64,000 bases of DNA from Balneolaceae bacterium. Lineage in GTDB: Bacteria > Bacteroidota > Rhodothermia > Balneolales > Balneolaceae. Of this stretch, positions 1 through 8,784 are shown piece after piece (the stretch's first letter is position 1; each line of letters begins with the position of its first letter). The stretch spans positions 372,001 through 436,000 of the forward strand of contig JAXHMM010000006.1 in NCBI GenBank assembly GCA_034521445.1, written 5' to 3'. Made by a program: the position numbers and the translations under genes. The notes beneath the pieces are model-generated. The model was not told the origin of the DNA. It did no database searches and saw only the letters and a program-made list of their open reading frames with translations.

Positions 1-1065
1 AACGCCCTCTCCTGGTCGCTCAACGAGGAGACTTTCGGGGAGCTGGTGGATCCCTTCGAGGGCATACAGGACCTCAAGAAGCGCCTGGTGCGTACGCCGG
101 TCGATCCGGTGCAGACCTTTGACGACGACCCGCTGCGGATGATGCGGGCGGTGCGCTTCGCCACCCAGCTTCACTTCGACATCGAAGAGCAGACCTTCCG
201 CTCCATCGAGCGCATGGCGGGGCGCATCGAGATCGTCTCCAAGGAGCGCATCATCGAGGAGCTCAACAAGATCGTCATGGCGCCCGTCCCCTCCCGGGGC
301 TTCACCATGCTCTTCAAGGCGGGCCTGCTGCACCACTTTTTCCCTGAGCTGGTGAAACTGCACGGGGTGGAGGAGGTGCGCGGGGTGCGGCACAAGGACA
401 ATTTCTGGCACACCCTGCAGGTATTGGACAACACCGCCGAGATGAGCGACAACCTCTGGCTGCGATGGGCCGCCATCATGCATGACATCGCCAAGCCGGC
501 CACCCAGCAGTATGTGCCGGGCACGGGATGGACCTTCCACGGGCACGATGCGCTGGGCGCCAAGTGGGTGGAGTCGATCTTCCGGCGATTGGGACTGCCC
601 CTTGATGAGCGCATGCGCTACGTGCGCAAGCTGGTGCGCCTGCACCTGCGCCCCATCGCCCTGGTGTCGGAGGACGTCACCGACAGCGCCATCCGCCGGC
701 TCATCTACGACGCGGGCGAAGACATCGACGACCTGATGACCCTCTGCCGGGCCGACATCACCTCCAAGAACGACCGGAAGGTGGCGCAGTACAACCGCAA
801 CTTTGACTACGTGGAGCAGAGAATTGTGGAGGTGGAGAAGAAGGATCGCATCCGCAGGTGGAAGAACCCCATTGACGGCGAGGAGATCATGGAGACCTTC
901 GGCATCGATCCCGGACCGGTGATCGGCGACGTCAAGGACGCCATCAAGGAGGCCATCCTGGACGGGGTGATCCCCAACGAGCACGATGCGGCCTACGACT
1001 ATATGCTGGAGATCAGGGATCGCTTTCCGGAGCTGGCCGATTCCCAACCCAAGGAGCAGGAGTGA
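1..1065 (+). CDS. cca: CCA tRNA nucleotidyltransferase, 5'-truncated by window edge
   Basis: This is the 3' part of a tRNA nucleotidyltransferase, the enzyme that builds or repairs the CCA end of tRNAs in the cytoplasm. The frame is open from base 1 without a start codon, so the catalytic head and its first metal-binding motif lie outside the window. Visible are the neck motif DDDPLRMMRAVRFA (about residues 41-54 of the fragment), the RNA-binding neck, and an HD domain with its His-Asp pair at residues 161-162 (IMHDIAKP). About 354 residues remain; full-length family members usually have 450-500. A poly(A) polymerase of the same superfamily is possible, but the HD domain favours a CCA enzyme. 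The stop codon almost touches ispE, so the two are probably co-transcribed. Confidence 0.87.
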   Translation, partial: NALSWSLNEETFGELVDPFEGIQDLKKRLVRTPVDPVQTFDDDPLRMMRAVRFATQLHFDIEEQTFRSIERMAGRIEIVSKERIIEELNKIVMAPVPSRGFTMLFKAGLLHHFFPELVKLHGVEEVRGVRHKDNFWHTLQVLDNTAEMSDNLWLRWAAIMHDIAKPATQQYVPGTGWTFHGHDALGAKWVESIFRRLGLPLDERMRYVRKLVRLHLRPIALVSEDVTDSAIRRLIYDAGEDIDDLMTLCRADITSKNDRKVAQYNRNFDYVEQRIVEVEKKDRIRRWKNPIDGEEIMETFGIDPGPVIGDVKDAIKEAILDGVIPNEHDAAYDYMLEIRDRFPELADSQPKEQE

Positions 1066-1067
1066 CC

Positions 1068-1946
1068 ATGTGGCTGGCCTATTCGCACGCCAAGATCAAC
1101 CTGGGGCTGCAGGTGCTGGAGCGCCTGCCCGCCGGCTACCATCGCATCGCCACCGGCATCTGCTTCCTGGAGTGGAAGGACCGCTTTGAGGTGGAGCGGG
1201 CGGGGCGCTACAAGCTGGAGATCGACCAGGAGGAGGGACGCGAGCAGGACATTCCCACCGGCGACCGCAACCTGGTCACCCGCGCCGTGCAGGCCATGGA
1301 TCGGTATGTGGGACTCGATCACCATTACCATTTTCGCATTACCAAGAACATCCCGGCCGGGGCGGGACTCGGGGGAGGCAGCAGCAACGCCGCCCTCGCC
1401 CTGCGCATGCTCAACAAGATGGAGGATATCGGGCTGAGCGACGACAGGCTGGTGGACATCGGACGCGATCTCGGGGCCGACGTGCCGCTGTTTATCAGGG
1501 GACACACCGGCATCGCCACGGGTATAGGACATGAGATCGAGGAGCTGGACCTGCAGCCCGGCTACTGGATCGTCACCTGCTTCCCGGGCGAGACCAGCGG
1601 CACGGCCGAGGCCTACCGTTTCTGCGAGCCCAATCCCGAGCCTGACTTCCCCCTGCGCCGCGTGCTCACCGAAGAGCCGGTGGAGGAGTGGCGCTACATG
1701 CTTTCCAACGACCTGGAACCCGCCGTCTTCCCCCGCGTCAACGTGTCGGGCAATCTAAAGGACCAGTTCTACGAGCTGGGGGCGGTCTACGCCTCCATGA
1801 GCGGCAGCGGGTCGGCCGTCTACGGGCTTTTCGAGCAGGATTTTGTGGCCATCAACGCCTACGAGGGACTCCTGGAGCTGGGGCTGCGGACCAACCTGAC
1901 GCGGCCGGATTTCTCGCCCGATACCGGCATCTACCGCAAGGAGTGA
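1068..1946 (+). CDS. ispE: 4-diphosphocytidyl-2-C-methyl-D-erythritol kinase
   Basis: IspE phosphorylates CDP-methylerythritol with ATP in the non-mevalonate (MEP) isoprenoid pathway. The protein is about 292 residues, normal for the family. It has the N-terminal AKINLGL motif holding the active-site lysine, the GHMP-kinase ATP-binding loop PAGAGLGGGSSNAA, the LGADVPLFI segment with the catalytic aspartate, and a C-terminal MSGSGSAVYG glycine motif. I chose ATG 1068; a GTG at 1062, overlapping the stop of the preceding gene, is an alternative that adds two residues. An AAGGAG ribosome-binding site at 1051-1056 could serve either start. It is probably translationally coupled to the cca-like gene upstream. 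Confidence 0.93.
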   Translation: MWLAYSHAKINLGLQVLERLPAGYHRIATGICFLEWKDRFEVERAGRYKLEIDQEEGREQDIPTGDRNLVTRAVQAMDRYVGLDHHYHFRITKNIPAGAGLGGGSSNAALALRMLNKMEDIGLSDDRLVDIGRDLGADVPLFIRGHTGIATGIGHEIEELDLQPGYWIVTCFPGETSGTAEAYRFCEPNPEPDFPLRRVLTEEPVEEWRYMLSNDLEPAVFPRVNVSGNLKDQFYELGAVYASMSGSGSAVYGLFEQDFVAINAYEGLLELGLRTNLTRPDFSPDTGIYRKE

Positions 1947-2000
1947 GTTGCCGCATATTAGGAATTGGGAACCGGGATTGGTTATTTGTGTGGAAGGTGT

Positions 2001-4511
2001 ATGGGCACACGGCATTTCAATCATGGCAACGCAACAGCACAACAGACGATGAGCTACGCGGGCAACGGCGATCTGCGCACCGGGATGAACGTGGACGCCT
2101 TTCGGGAAGACATCAAGCAGCATCTCTACTACACCCTGGCCAAGGACAATTACTCTTCCACCGAATGGGACATCTACCAGAGTGTGGTGCTGAGCGTGAT
2201 GGACCGCCTGCACGACCGCTGGATACGCACCCAGCAGACCTATTACGAGCAGGGTTCCAAGCGCGTATATTACCTCTCCATGGAGTACCTCATCGGGCGG
2301 CTGCTGGACAACATGCTCATCAACCTGGGGCTGCAGGAGGTGGCTGCGGAGGCTTTTGAGGATCTGGGACTCGATTACGACGCCGTCCGCGAGGCGGAGG
2401 TGGATGCGGGACTGGGCAACGGGGGACTGGGCCGGCTGGCCGCCTGTTACCTGGACTCCATGGCCACCCTCGGCATCCCGGCCATCGGCTACGGCATCCG
2501 CTACGACTACGGTATCTTCGACCAGGAGATCCGCGACGGCTACCAGGTGGAGCAGCCTGACCTCTGGCTGCAGTACGGCTACCCCTGGGGAGTGGTGCGT
2601 CCCAAAATCCAGTATCCCATTCCCTTCTACGGGGAGACGGAGGCCTACGAGGATGGGAACGGCGACCTGCGCTACGACTGGGTGAACACCCGGCCGGTGA
2701 TCGCCCTCGCCTACGACACCCCCATTCCCGGCTACGGCAACGACAAGGCAAATCACCTGCGCCTCTGGAAGGCGGTCTCCTCCCACTCGCTTGACCTGGA
2801 GCGCTTCAACGAGGGCAACTACGTGGACGCCATCCGCGAGAACCTGATGGAGGAGAACATCTCCCGGGTGCTCTACCCCAACGACAAGGTGATGGCCGGG
2901 CAGGAGCTGCGACTCAAGCAGGAGTACTTCCTGGTGGCCTCCTCGCTGAAGGATGCCATCCGACGTTTCAAAAAACAGTTTGACGACCTGCGGCGCATCC
3001 CCGAGAAGGTGGCGGTGCAGTGCAACGACACCCATCCGCTGCTGGCCATTCCGGAGCTGATGCGCATGCTGTTGGACGAGGAGAAGCTGAACTGGGAGCA
3101 GAGCTGGGAGATCGTCACCGGCACCATCCACTACACCAACCACACGTTGCTGCCGGAGGCCCTGGAGAAGTGGCCCATGACGTTGATGGGCACCCTGCTG
3201 CCGCGACACGCGCAAATTATCCGGGAGATCGACCGGCGCTTTGTGAATTCCATCGAGGTGAAGGGGAGGGAGGACGCCGAGCGGCGCGATCGCATGCGGG
3301 TGGTGACCCAGGAGATGAACAGCACGGTGCGCATGGGCAACCTGGGGGTCATCGGCTCGCGGCGGGTGAACGGGGTGTCGCAGGTGCACGGTGATCTTAT
3401 GAAGGAGACCACCTTCCGCGATTTTTACGAGGAGTACCCGGAGAAATTCACCGCCATCACCAACGGGGTTACGCCGCGGCGCTGGCTGCGGCAGTGCAAC
3501 CCGGAGCTATCGGAGTTGATCAGCGGGGAGATCGGCGAGGAGTGGGTGCGGGATCTTGACCGGCTGGAGGAGCTGGAGGGGTGCGCGGAGGATGCCCGCT
3601 TCCTCGAGCGCTTTGAGGAGGTCAAGCAGGCCAAGAAGGCCCAGCTGGCCGGGTACATTAAGGATGAACTGGAGGTGGAGGTGCCCACGGGGGCGATCTT
3701 CGACATTCAGGTGAAGCGGATCCACGAGTACAAGCGACAGCTGATGGCCGCCCTGCACGCCGCGGCCCTATACAACGAGATCAAGGAGAATCCGGGCAGC
3801 GGGCGCCTGCCCCGCGTGCTGCTCTTCGCCGGCAAGGCCGCCCCCGGCTATGCCATGGCCAAGCTGCACGTGAAGCTGATCACCAGCATAGCGGAGACCA
3901 TCAACGGGGACCCCGACATGCAGGGGCAGCTGCACTGCGTCTTTCTGCCCAACTACAGCGTGTCATTGGCCGAGCGGATGATCCCCGCCGCCAACCTCTC
4001 CGAGCAGATCTCCACGGCGGGCATGGAAGCCTCCGGCACGGGCAACATGAAGTTCGCCCTGAACGGGGCGCTGACGGTGGGGACCTGGGACGGGGCTAAT
4101 ATCGAGATGGCGGGGCGCGTGGGCGAGGAGCATATATTTATTTTTGGGAACGACGTGGAGCAGGTGGAGGCGCTGCGCAATGGGCCCTACCGTCCGGCCG
4201 AGAAGCTGGAAGAGCTGCCGCGGCTACGGCAGGTGCTGGACCAGCTGCGGGAGGGCTACTTCTGCCCGGAGGAGCCGGATTTGTTTCAGCCGGTGATCAA
4301 CTCCCTGTTGAACCAGGGGGATTATTTCATGGTGCTGGCTGACTTCGCCTCCTATTGGGAGAAACAATTGGAAATCGAGGAGGCCTACCGCGACCGGGAA
4401 GGGTGGAACCGCAGCGCGGTTCGGAACGTGGCCGGGATGGGCTATTTCTCGTCGGACCGCTCTATCCGTGAGTACGCCCGGGAGATCTGGCAGGTGCCGG
4501 TGGATGGTTAA
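2001..4511 (+). CDS. glgP: Glycogen/alpha-glucan phosphorylase
   Basis: This cytoplasmic enzyme releases glucose-1-phosphate from alpha-1,4-glucans using pyridoxal phosphate. The 836-residue product matches the usual 800-850 residues. Family signatures include EYLIGR near the N terminus, the VDAGLGNGGLGRLAACYLDS stretch, and the PLP site EASGTGNMKFALNG, with the Schiff-base lysine at about residue 684, followed by VGTWDGANIEM. I chose ATG 2001, preceded by GGAAGG four bases upstream; an in-frame TTG at 1965 and an ATG at 2049 are alternatives, and homology only becomes firm after about 2090. No other glycogen gene is adjacent. The next 70 bases (4512-4581) hold no terminator that I can see. 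Confidence 0.95.
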   Translation: MGTRHFNHGNATAQQTMSYAGNGDLRTGMNVDAFREDIKQHLYYTLAKDNYSSTEWDIYQSVVLSVMDRLHDRWIRTQQTYYEQGSKRVYYLSMEYLIGRLLDNMLINLGLQEVAAEAFEDLGLDYDAVREAEVDAGLGNGGLGRLAACYLDSMATLGIPAIGYGIRYDYGIFDQEIRDGYQVEQPDLWLQYGYPWGVVRPKIQYPIPFYGETEAYEDGNGDLRYDWVNTRPVIALAYDTPIPGYGNDKANHLRLWKAVSSHSLDLERFNEGNYVDAIRENLMEENISRVLYPNDKVMAGQELRLKQEYFLVASSLKDAIRRFKKQFDDLRRIPEKVAVQCNDTHPLLAIPELMRMLLDEEKLNWEQSWEIVTGTIHYTNHTLLPEALEKWPMTLMGTLLPRHAQIIREIDRRFVNSIEVKGREDAERRDRMRVVTQEMNSTVRMGNLGVIGSRRVNGVSQVHGDLMKETTFRDFYEEYPEKFTAITNGVTPRRWLRQCNPELSELISGEIGEEWVRDLDRLEELEGCAEDARFLERFEEVKQAKKAQLAGYIKDELEVEVPTGAIFDIQVKRIHEYKRQLMAALHAAALYNEIKENPGSGRLPRVLLFAGKAAPGYAMAKLHVKLITSIAETINGDPDMQGQLHCVFLPNYSVSLAERMIPAANLSEQISTAGMEASGTGNMKFALNGALTVGTWDGANIEMAGRVGEEHIFIFGNDVEQVEALRNGPYRPAEKLEELPRLRQVLDQLREGYFCPEEPDLFQPVINSLLNQGDYFMVLADFASYWEKQLEIEEAYRDREGWNRSAVRNVAGMGYFSSDRSIREYAREIWQVPVDG

Positions 4512-4581
4512 GTCCTACGAAAACAGATATAATATTTTGAAAAGAGACCGCTAAAAATCACTTCCTGTGTTCAACAAATAA

Positions 4582-5397
4582 GTGGCACTTACAATAAACA
4601 TAGAAAGGCTGATCAAAGGACAGGTGGTCGAAACCGACCGGGTTGAATATAAGTCCGGCTGGAACCCGGAGGATATCATCCACACCATGTGTGCCTTTGC
4701 CAATGACATCCATAACTTGGGCGGCGGGTTTATAGTTCTGGGTGTGGAAGAAAAAGAAGGTCTTCCGCAACTGCCTCCAAAAGGGTTGCAAAGAAACCAA
4801 ATTGATGCTATCCAAAATAAGCTGCTGGAATTGAGTAATATGATTCATCCGGCTTATTTTGGGATTTCAACCGTTTCAGAGATATCTGAGATACCAATAT
4901 TGGTGCTTCAATGTCCGGGTGGAGATCATCGCCCCTATTCTGCTCCGGTATCCCTTTCAAGGAAAAGTAAAGATCGTGCATACTGGATTCGACGGTATAG
5001 TTCTACTGTCCGGGCCAATTCAAATGAGCGGCAAACGTTGCACGAGATGGCTGCGAAAGTTCCGTTTGATGATCGAATTTGTCACCAAGCTTCTTTAACG
5101 GATCTTAGCCTTTCTCTTGTCAAAGAATTTCTGAAAAAGGTAGAAAGCCCACTGTTCGAACAGGCGGATACTATCTCATTCCAGGATTTGTGCCGCCAGA
5201 TGCAGATCGTAAAAGGTTCTGAAGAGCAGATCAAACCGGTGAATGTGGGATTACTGTTGTTCAACGAAAATCCCGAACGGTTTTTCCCGGTTACACAAAT
5301 TGAGGTGGTTATCTATCGGGATGAGGTAGGCGACCGATTTTCTGAAAGAGCTCCAACTTACAGAAGGACGTGCAACCGGTTTCCCCAAAATATATGA
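4582..5397 (+). pseudogene. AlbA_2/RecG-like ATP-binding regulator, N-terminal part of a broken gene
   Basis: The first 250 or so residues match the N-terminal AlbA_2 (divergent AAA-4/Schlafen-like) domain of putative RecG-like transcriptional regulators: ERLIKGQVVETDRVEYKSGW, then ANDIHNLGGGFIVLGV, and a later TQIEVVIYRDEVGDRFSE segment. After about base 5338 the frame leaves the family pattern and stops at 5397, while the true continuation is found in the next frame from about 5336. Full-length relatives carry 130-150 further residues (a HATPase_c_4-type module) between these points, so the gene appears to have an internal deletion plus frameshift. It starts at GTG 4582. Base composition is clearly AT-richer than the neighbours, suggesting horizontal origin. 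Function is probably lost. Confidence 0.75.
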
Positions 5398-5401
5398 TGC
5401 T

Positions 5402-5761
5402 ATGAAGAGGAACGGTTCTCCGGAACCTCAATTTGAAACCGATGATGATCGAAACTATTTCCTGGCTGTACTACCGGTTCATCCTGAGTTAAAATCAAGG
5501 GGTCAAGCTGGGGGTCAAGTTGGGGGTCAAGCTGGGGGAAATGAGCTCAATGATACGGAAAAAGCCATCTTGAACATTTTACAACAAGGGCCAAGCTCAA
5601 CCAATGAAATTGTAAAAGAAATGGGATTAGGTAAACGAACCGGTGCACTGCAACGTACGTTAAAGGGTTTATTGGAGAGGGGACAGATACGATATCTATA
5701 TCCGGATACCCCAAGACATCCAGGCCAAAAGTATGTCCTGGTCAGAGAAAATAAGAAGTGA
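5402..5761 (+). pseudogene. C-terminal remnant of the same AlbA_2/RecG-like regulator
   Basis: This frame carries the family's C-terminal part. Read from about 5336 it gives DFLKELQLTEGRATGFPKIY, continuing into RNGSPEPQFETDDD and a YFLAVLPVHP ending typical of the family. It then has a short glycine/glutamine repeat and a winged-helix-like tail (residues about 50-119: AILNILQQGPSSTNEIVKEMGLG). The ATG at 5402 is merely the first start codon in this frame and is not a likely real start. A 12-bp tandem repeat (bases 5500-5535) encodes GQxG units; such repeats are common at this position in relatives. Together with the upstream fragment it forms one decayed gene. Confidence 0.7.
5500..5539 (+). 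repeat. 12-bp tandem repeat, three copies, coding for GQAG/GQVG units
   Basis: The unit GGGTCAAG(C/T)TGG occurs three times head to tail and is read as GQAGGQVGGQAGG in the C-terminal remnant of the AlbA_2-like gene. Copies differ at one base. It is a linker repeat prone to slippage and does not itself shift the frame. Confidence 0.8.
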
Positions 5762-5768
5762 AGCACTT

Positions 5769-6446
5769 CTACTTTTTGGTTGTCAACCTAGTCATCAGAT
5801 CACGGGTGCGGTTAAGCTCATCTTCATTGACGGTGTGCGGCATGTTGGGATAGATCTTTTTGGTGACCTCCCCGCCCAGCCCTTCCAGCACCTGCGCGGT
5901 GGTCTCCACCCGCTCCTGCGGGATATGGGGGTCACGGTCGCTGCAGCCCAGGAAGACGGGCGTGCCCTCCAGGTCGCCGGAATAGGCGGAGGCGTCGACC
6001 GACGGGCCGATCAGTCCCCCGCTGTAGCCCACCACCCCGCCGAAGCGGCGCGGGTGCCGCGCGGCGTACTCGGTGGCCAGGCAGGCGCCCTGGGAGAATC
6101 CCAGCAGGACGGTTTTTTCGGCCGGGATGCCCTCCCCGGCCAACTTGTTGAAGAGATCGTGCAGCGCTTGCAGGCCGCTGTCCAGCCCGGGCTGATTCTT
6201 CTCCTTATCCTCCAGGAACGAATTGGGGTACCAGGTGTGTCCGGAGGCCTGTGGAGCCAGGTAGCGGAACGTCGGCATGTCGAACTCGCGGGCCAGTCCC
6301 ATCATGCCGGCCGCGGTGGCGCCGCGGCCGTGCACCAAAATCATGGCGGCCTCCGCATCGTCGGACTTGGCGCCTGCCTGCTCCACGGTGCCGTTCTGAT
6401 GCGGTCCGCTGAAAGGATTGTCGGTCTGTGCTCGGAATAGGTCCAT
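5769..6446 (-). CDS. Alpha/beta hydrolase, phospholipase/carboxylesterase family (MhqD-like)
   Basis: This 225-residue serine hydrolase belongs to the carboxylesterase/phospholipase family (YpfH/MhqD type). It shows the HGRGATAAGM oxyanion-hole region, the nucleophile elbow GFSQGA, a later GCSDRDPHIP segment carrying the acidic residue, and a MPHTV segment with the catalytic histidine near the C terminus. It lies 28 bases downstream of two VOC ring-cleaving dioxygenases on the same strand. In Bacillus a related esterase (MhqD) and dioxygenase (MhqO) form a quinone/catechol-resistance operon, so a role in processing or detoxifying quinone or aromatic adducts is inferred here. The substrate is unknown. 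Confidence 0.82.
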   Translation of the reverse strand: MDLFRAQTDNPFSGPHQNGTVEQAGAKSDDAEAAMILVHGRGATAAGMMGLAREFDMPTFRYLAPQASGHTWYPNSFLEDKEKNQPGLDSGLQALHDLFNKLAGEGIPAEKTVLLGFSQGACLATEYAARHPRRFGGVVGYSGGLIGPSVDASAYSGDLEGTPVFLGCSDRDPHIPQERVETTAQVLEGLGGEVTKKIYPNMPHTVNEDELNRTRDLMTRLTTKK

Positions 6447-6474
6447 GGGAATCAGCTTTGAATATTCACGTGAC

Positions 6475-7419
6475 TTATTCGGCCTGGCCGGTGCGTATCT
6501 CCGGCAGGCGGCTCTCGATCTGCTCGCGGTGCGATTCGTACCAGGGCGGCAGCTTCCATTCGTCAGCGAGGTTTTCGTCGGTTTTTTCCGCCCCGAAGCC
6601 GGGTCCGTCCGTGGCGATCTCGAAGAGCACGCCGCCTGGCTCCTGGAAGTAGACCGACTTGAAGAAATGCCGGTCGATGACCTGGGTGGGATTCAGTCCC
6701 ATCTCCATGACCTGCTGGCGGTAGGCTTTCTGGGTTTTCTCGTCGGCCGTCCGGAAGGCCACATGGTGGATAATGCCCCGACCATTGCGTCCCTGATGAG
6801 GTTCCACGGTTTCCAGCAGCACATTGCCTCCTACGGCCGCATCGGTGCGCCAGCGTTCGATGGCGCCCTCCGTTTCGGCCTTCTCGAAGCCCAGCACCTC
6901 GCCCAGCACGCGGGCGGTGCCCTCGGTCTCGGTCAGGCGGAGGGTAGCGCCCCAGAAGCCGCGGATGGCGTGTTTGGCGGGCACGCCGGGGGATGCCCAT
7001 CCGGGGAGCTCCTCGACGCCGGGATCGGTGACCAGCTCCAGGTCCATACCGTCGGGGTCCCCGAAGCGAAGCACCTGCGCGCCGAAGCGTTCGTCGGGTC
7101 CTTCGAAATCTATTTCCATCTCCTCCAGACGCTCCTGCCAGAAATCGAGCGAGCCGGTCGGGATGGCAAAGGCCACCACCTGCGCCTCCCCGCTGGAGGG
7201 CTCCCCCTTGATGGCCCGGGGCCATGGAAAGAAGGTGAGTTCGCTGCCGGGCGTGCCTTCGGCGTTGCCGTAGAAGAGGTGGGGCGTGCTGGGGTCGTCC
7301 TGGTTCACCGACTTGCCGATGAAGCGCAGGCCGAGGGTGTCCACGTAGAAGGTGGCGTTGGTCTGGGCCGCCCCGCTGAGGGCGGTGATATGGTGTATGC
7401 CGTTTTGGTGGGAGTGCAT
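6475..7419 (-). CDS. Ring-cleaving dioxygenase, VOC (glyoxalase) family, copy 2
   Basis: This 314-residue protein has two VOC (vicinal oxygen chelate) modules, about residues 6-130 and 150-280. It begins with GIHHITALSG, whose histidine is a probable metal ligand, and carries HHVAFRTADEKTQ in the second module and LFEIATDGPGF near the end, a glutamate-bearing metal-ligand segment. The arrangement is that of MhqO/LinE-like extradiol dioxygenases, which open hydroquinone or catechol rings with Fe(II) and oxygen. It is a tandem paralogue of the next gene upstream (start at 8388), 9 bases away, and shares its motifs. Both probably belong to one operon with the downstream esterase. Which aromatic compound is used cannot be read from sequence. 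Confidence 0.85.
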   Translation of the reverse strand: MHSHQNGIHHITALSGAAQTNATFYVDTLGLRFIGKSVNQDDPSTPHLFYGNAEGTPGSELTFFPWPRAIKGEPSSGEAQVVAFAIPTGSLDFWQERLEEMEIDFEGPDERFGAQVLRFGDPDGMDLELVTDPGVEELPGWASPGVPAKHAIRGFWGATLRLTETEGTARVLGEVLGFEKAETEGAIERWRTDAAVGGNVLLETVEPHQGRNGRGIIHHVAFRTADEKTQKAYRQQVMEMGLNPTQVIDRHFFKSVYFQEPGGVLFEIATDGPGFGAEKTDENLADEWKLPPWYESHREQIESRLPEIRTGQAE

Positions 7420-7428
7420 GACGGTAGG

Positions 7429-8388
7429 CTATAGGGTTTGCAGTTCCTTGAGGTCGGCTTCGATGGTATCACGCTTTGATTCAAGCCAGTCGGGCAGTTT
7501 CAACTCACCGCCCAGCTGCGAGGGTTCCTCGTCAATGGCGAAACCGGGCCCGTCGGTGGCGATTTCAAGCAGCACCCCGCCAGGTTCGTGAAAGTAGACC
7601 GACCGGAAATACTGCCGGTCCCTGCGGTCGGTGACGTGGTAGCCGCGGTCTATCAGGGCCCGGGCGATCTGGTCCTGGTGTTCCTCGTCCCTTGCCCGGA
7701 AGGCCACATGGTGAACGGTGCCGCGGCCGGGGCGCCCGTCCAGTTCCGCTCCGCCGATAATTTCCACGGCGGAGCCGTGCCCGACGGAGCTATGCTCGCC
7801 GGAGTTTTCCCCGCCAGCCGGCAGGTAGAGGTGGCGGTCACCCTCCGAGGCGGCGTGTTCATATCCCAGTACGCCGGTCAGCAGTTCGGCGGTGGGACCG
7901 GGATCGCCTTCGGCCAGGGTGACGCCCTGTAGGGCACGGACGGCGTGCTCGTCGGGGACCCGGCCGTTGTCGGGTCCCGGCATGCCAGCGGCCTCCTCCG
8001 ACTCGGCCAGCTCCAGATGCAGTCCGTCGGGGTCCTGCAGGCCCATCACGCGTCGCCCGAATCGCTCAAAAGGCTCCACCATGCCCACATGCTCTCCGTC
8101 GAGACGCTCGCTCCAGTAGTCCAGGGCGCCCGGGGGCACGGCGAAGGAGAGAGCCACGGCCTGCCCCCGGTCGGGATGCCCTTTCTGCAGGCGTGACCAG
8201 GGAAAGAAGGTCAGCACGGTGCCTGGGTTCCCCTCGCGGTCGCCGTAGTAGAGGTGGTAGACGGAAGGATCGTCGAAGTTGACGGTCTTCTTGACCAGCC
8301 GCAGCCCCAGAAGGCCTGCGTAGAAATCGTAGTTGCGCTGCGGGTCACCCGCGACGGCGGTGATGTGATGGAGGCCGGAGCTGTTCAT
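7429..8388 (-). CDS. Ring-cleaving dioxygenase, VOC (glyoxalase) family, copy 1 (MhqO-like)
   Basis: This 319-residue protein has two VOC modules with the ligand segments GLHHITAVAG at the N terminus, VHHVAFRARDEEHQ in the second half, and LLEIATDGPGFAID near the C terminus. The family cleaves hydroquinone-like rings with Fe(II). It is the first gene of a three-gene minus-strand set with a second copy and an MhqD-like esterase. A perfect 15-base palindrome lies 41-55 bases upstream of its ATG (see 8429-8443) and is a good candidate operator for a MarR- or HxlR-type quinone sensor. No regulator gene is adjacent. Confidence 0.86.
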   Translation of the reverse strand: MNSSGLHHITAVAGDPQRNYDFYAGLLGLRLVKKTVNFDDPSVYHLYYGDREGNPGTVLTFFPWSRLQKGHPDRGQAVALSFAVPPGALDYWSERLDGEHVGMVEPFERFGRRVMGLQDPDGLHLELAESEEAAGMPGPDNGRVPDEHAVRALQGVTLAEGDPGPTAELLTGVLGYEHAASEGDRHLYLPAGGENSGEHSSVGHGSAVEIIGGAELDGRPGRGTVHHVAFRARDEEHQDQIARALIDRGYHVTDRRDRQYFRSVYFHEPGGVLLEIATDGPGFAIDEEPSQLGGELKLPDWLESKRDTIEADLKELQTL

Positions 8389-8428
8389 GTCTGGCGTTAT
8401 CTGGATTTCGCTTGTATGAATTAATTTA

Positions 8429-8443
8429 ATGTTAAACTAACAT
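8429..8443. promoter_or_regulatory. Palindrome, candidate operator of the dioxygenase/esterase operon
   Basis: ATGTTA-AAC-TAACAT is a perfect inverted repeat (6-bp arms, 3-bp centre) in the AT-rich promoter region, 41 bases upstream of the dioxygenase start at 8388. Size, symmetry and place fit a MarR/HxlR-type repressor site. A TATAAT hexamer at 8457-8462 on the plus strand lies just beyond it, so the site may also govern rightward transcription. Inference only. Confidence 0.45.
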
Positions 8444-8598
8444 CGATGCTAATAGGTATAATAGATGATGCCGATAGGCTGTCGTGACGCCCACAAATCG
8501 GTTATCTGGCAGTGGCGAGAAATTGCTGGATCAATGGGTGATAATTCCTACATTATATTACTGTTTATACATGGTTCCATTCAAACTACCCATGCATT

Positions 8599-8784
8599 AT
8601 GGCTGAATCTACCTTAAAACAAAAAGTACTGGAAAGCATAGAAAAGCTTCCTCAAGATGCTTCGCTGGATGACATTATTGAACGCATCTATTTTATACAT
8701 AAAGTCGAAGTCGGCCTTAAGCAATCAGAGCAAGGTGATATGATCTCACATGAGGAAGTGCTCATACGTATTGAAAAATGGTAA
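8599..8784 (+). CDS. Small antitoxin-like protein (orphan)
   Basis: This 61-residue acidic, helical protein resembles small addiction-module antitoxin-like proteins: KVLESIEKLPQDASLDDIIE, then IHKVEVGLKQSEQGDMISHEE. Proteins with this LP-x-DAS-x-DDI and GD-x-ISHEE layout are usually encoded just upstream of a RelE/ParE toxin. Here no toxin follows: only 45 bases separate it from the end of a convergent oxidoreductase gene. It is AT-rich compared with its neighbours. It may be a remnant of a toxin-antitoxin pair or an independent small regulator. No clear Shine-Dalgarno sequence precedes ATG 8599, so the start is uncertain. Confidence 0.6.
   Translation: MAESTLKQKVLESIEKLPQDASLDDIIERIYFIHKVEVGLKQSEQGDMISHEEVLIRIEKW

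Noticed and set aside
1755-3389. A 544-codon minus-strand frame inside ispE/glgP
   Set aside because: It is antisense to well-conserved glgP codons, with no ribosome-binding site and a composition typical of reverse-complement GC-rich coding DNA.
4582-4600. TGGCAC-like sigma-54 -24 box near the AlbA_2-like gene start
   Set aside because: No GC dinucleotide at the -12 position; the match is to the -24 half only.
7753-7760. GCCGATAA as a sigma-28 -10 box
   Set aside because: No TAAA lies 15-16 bases upstream and it is inside the coding sequence of a dioxygenase.
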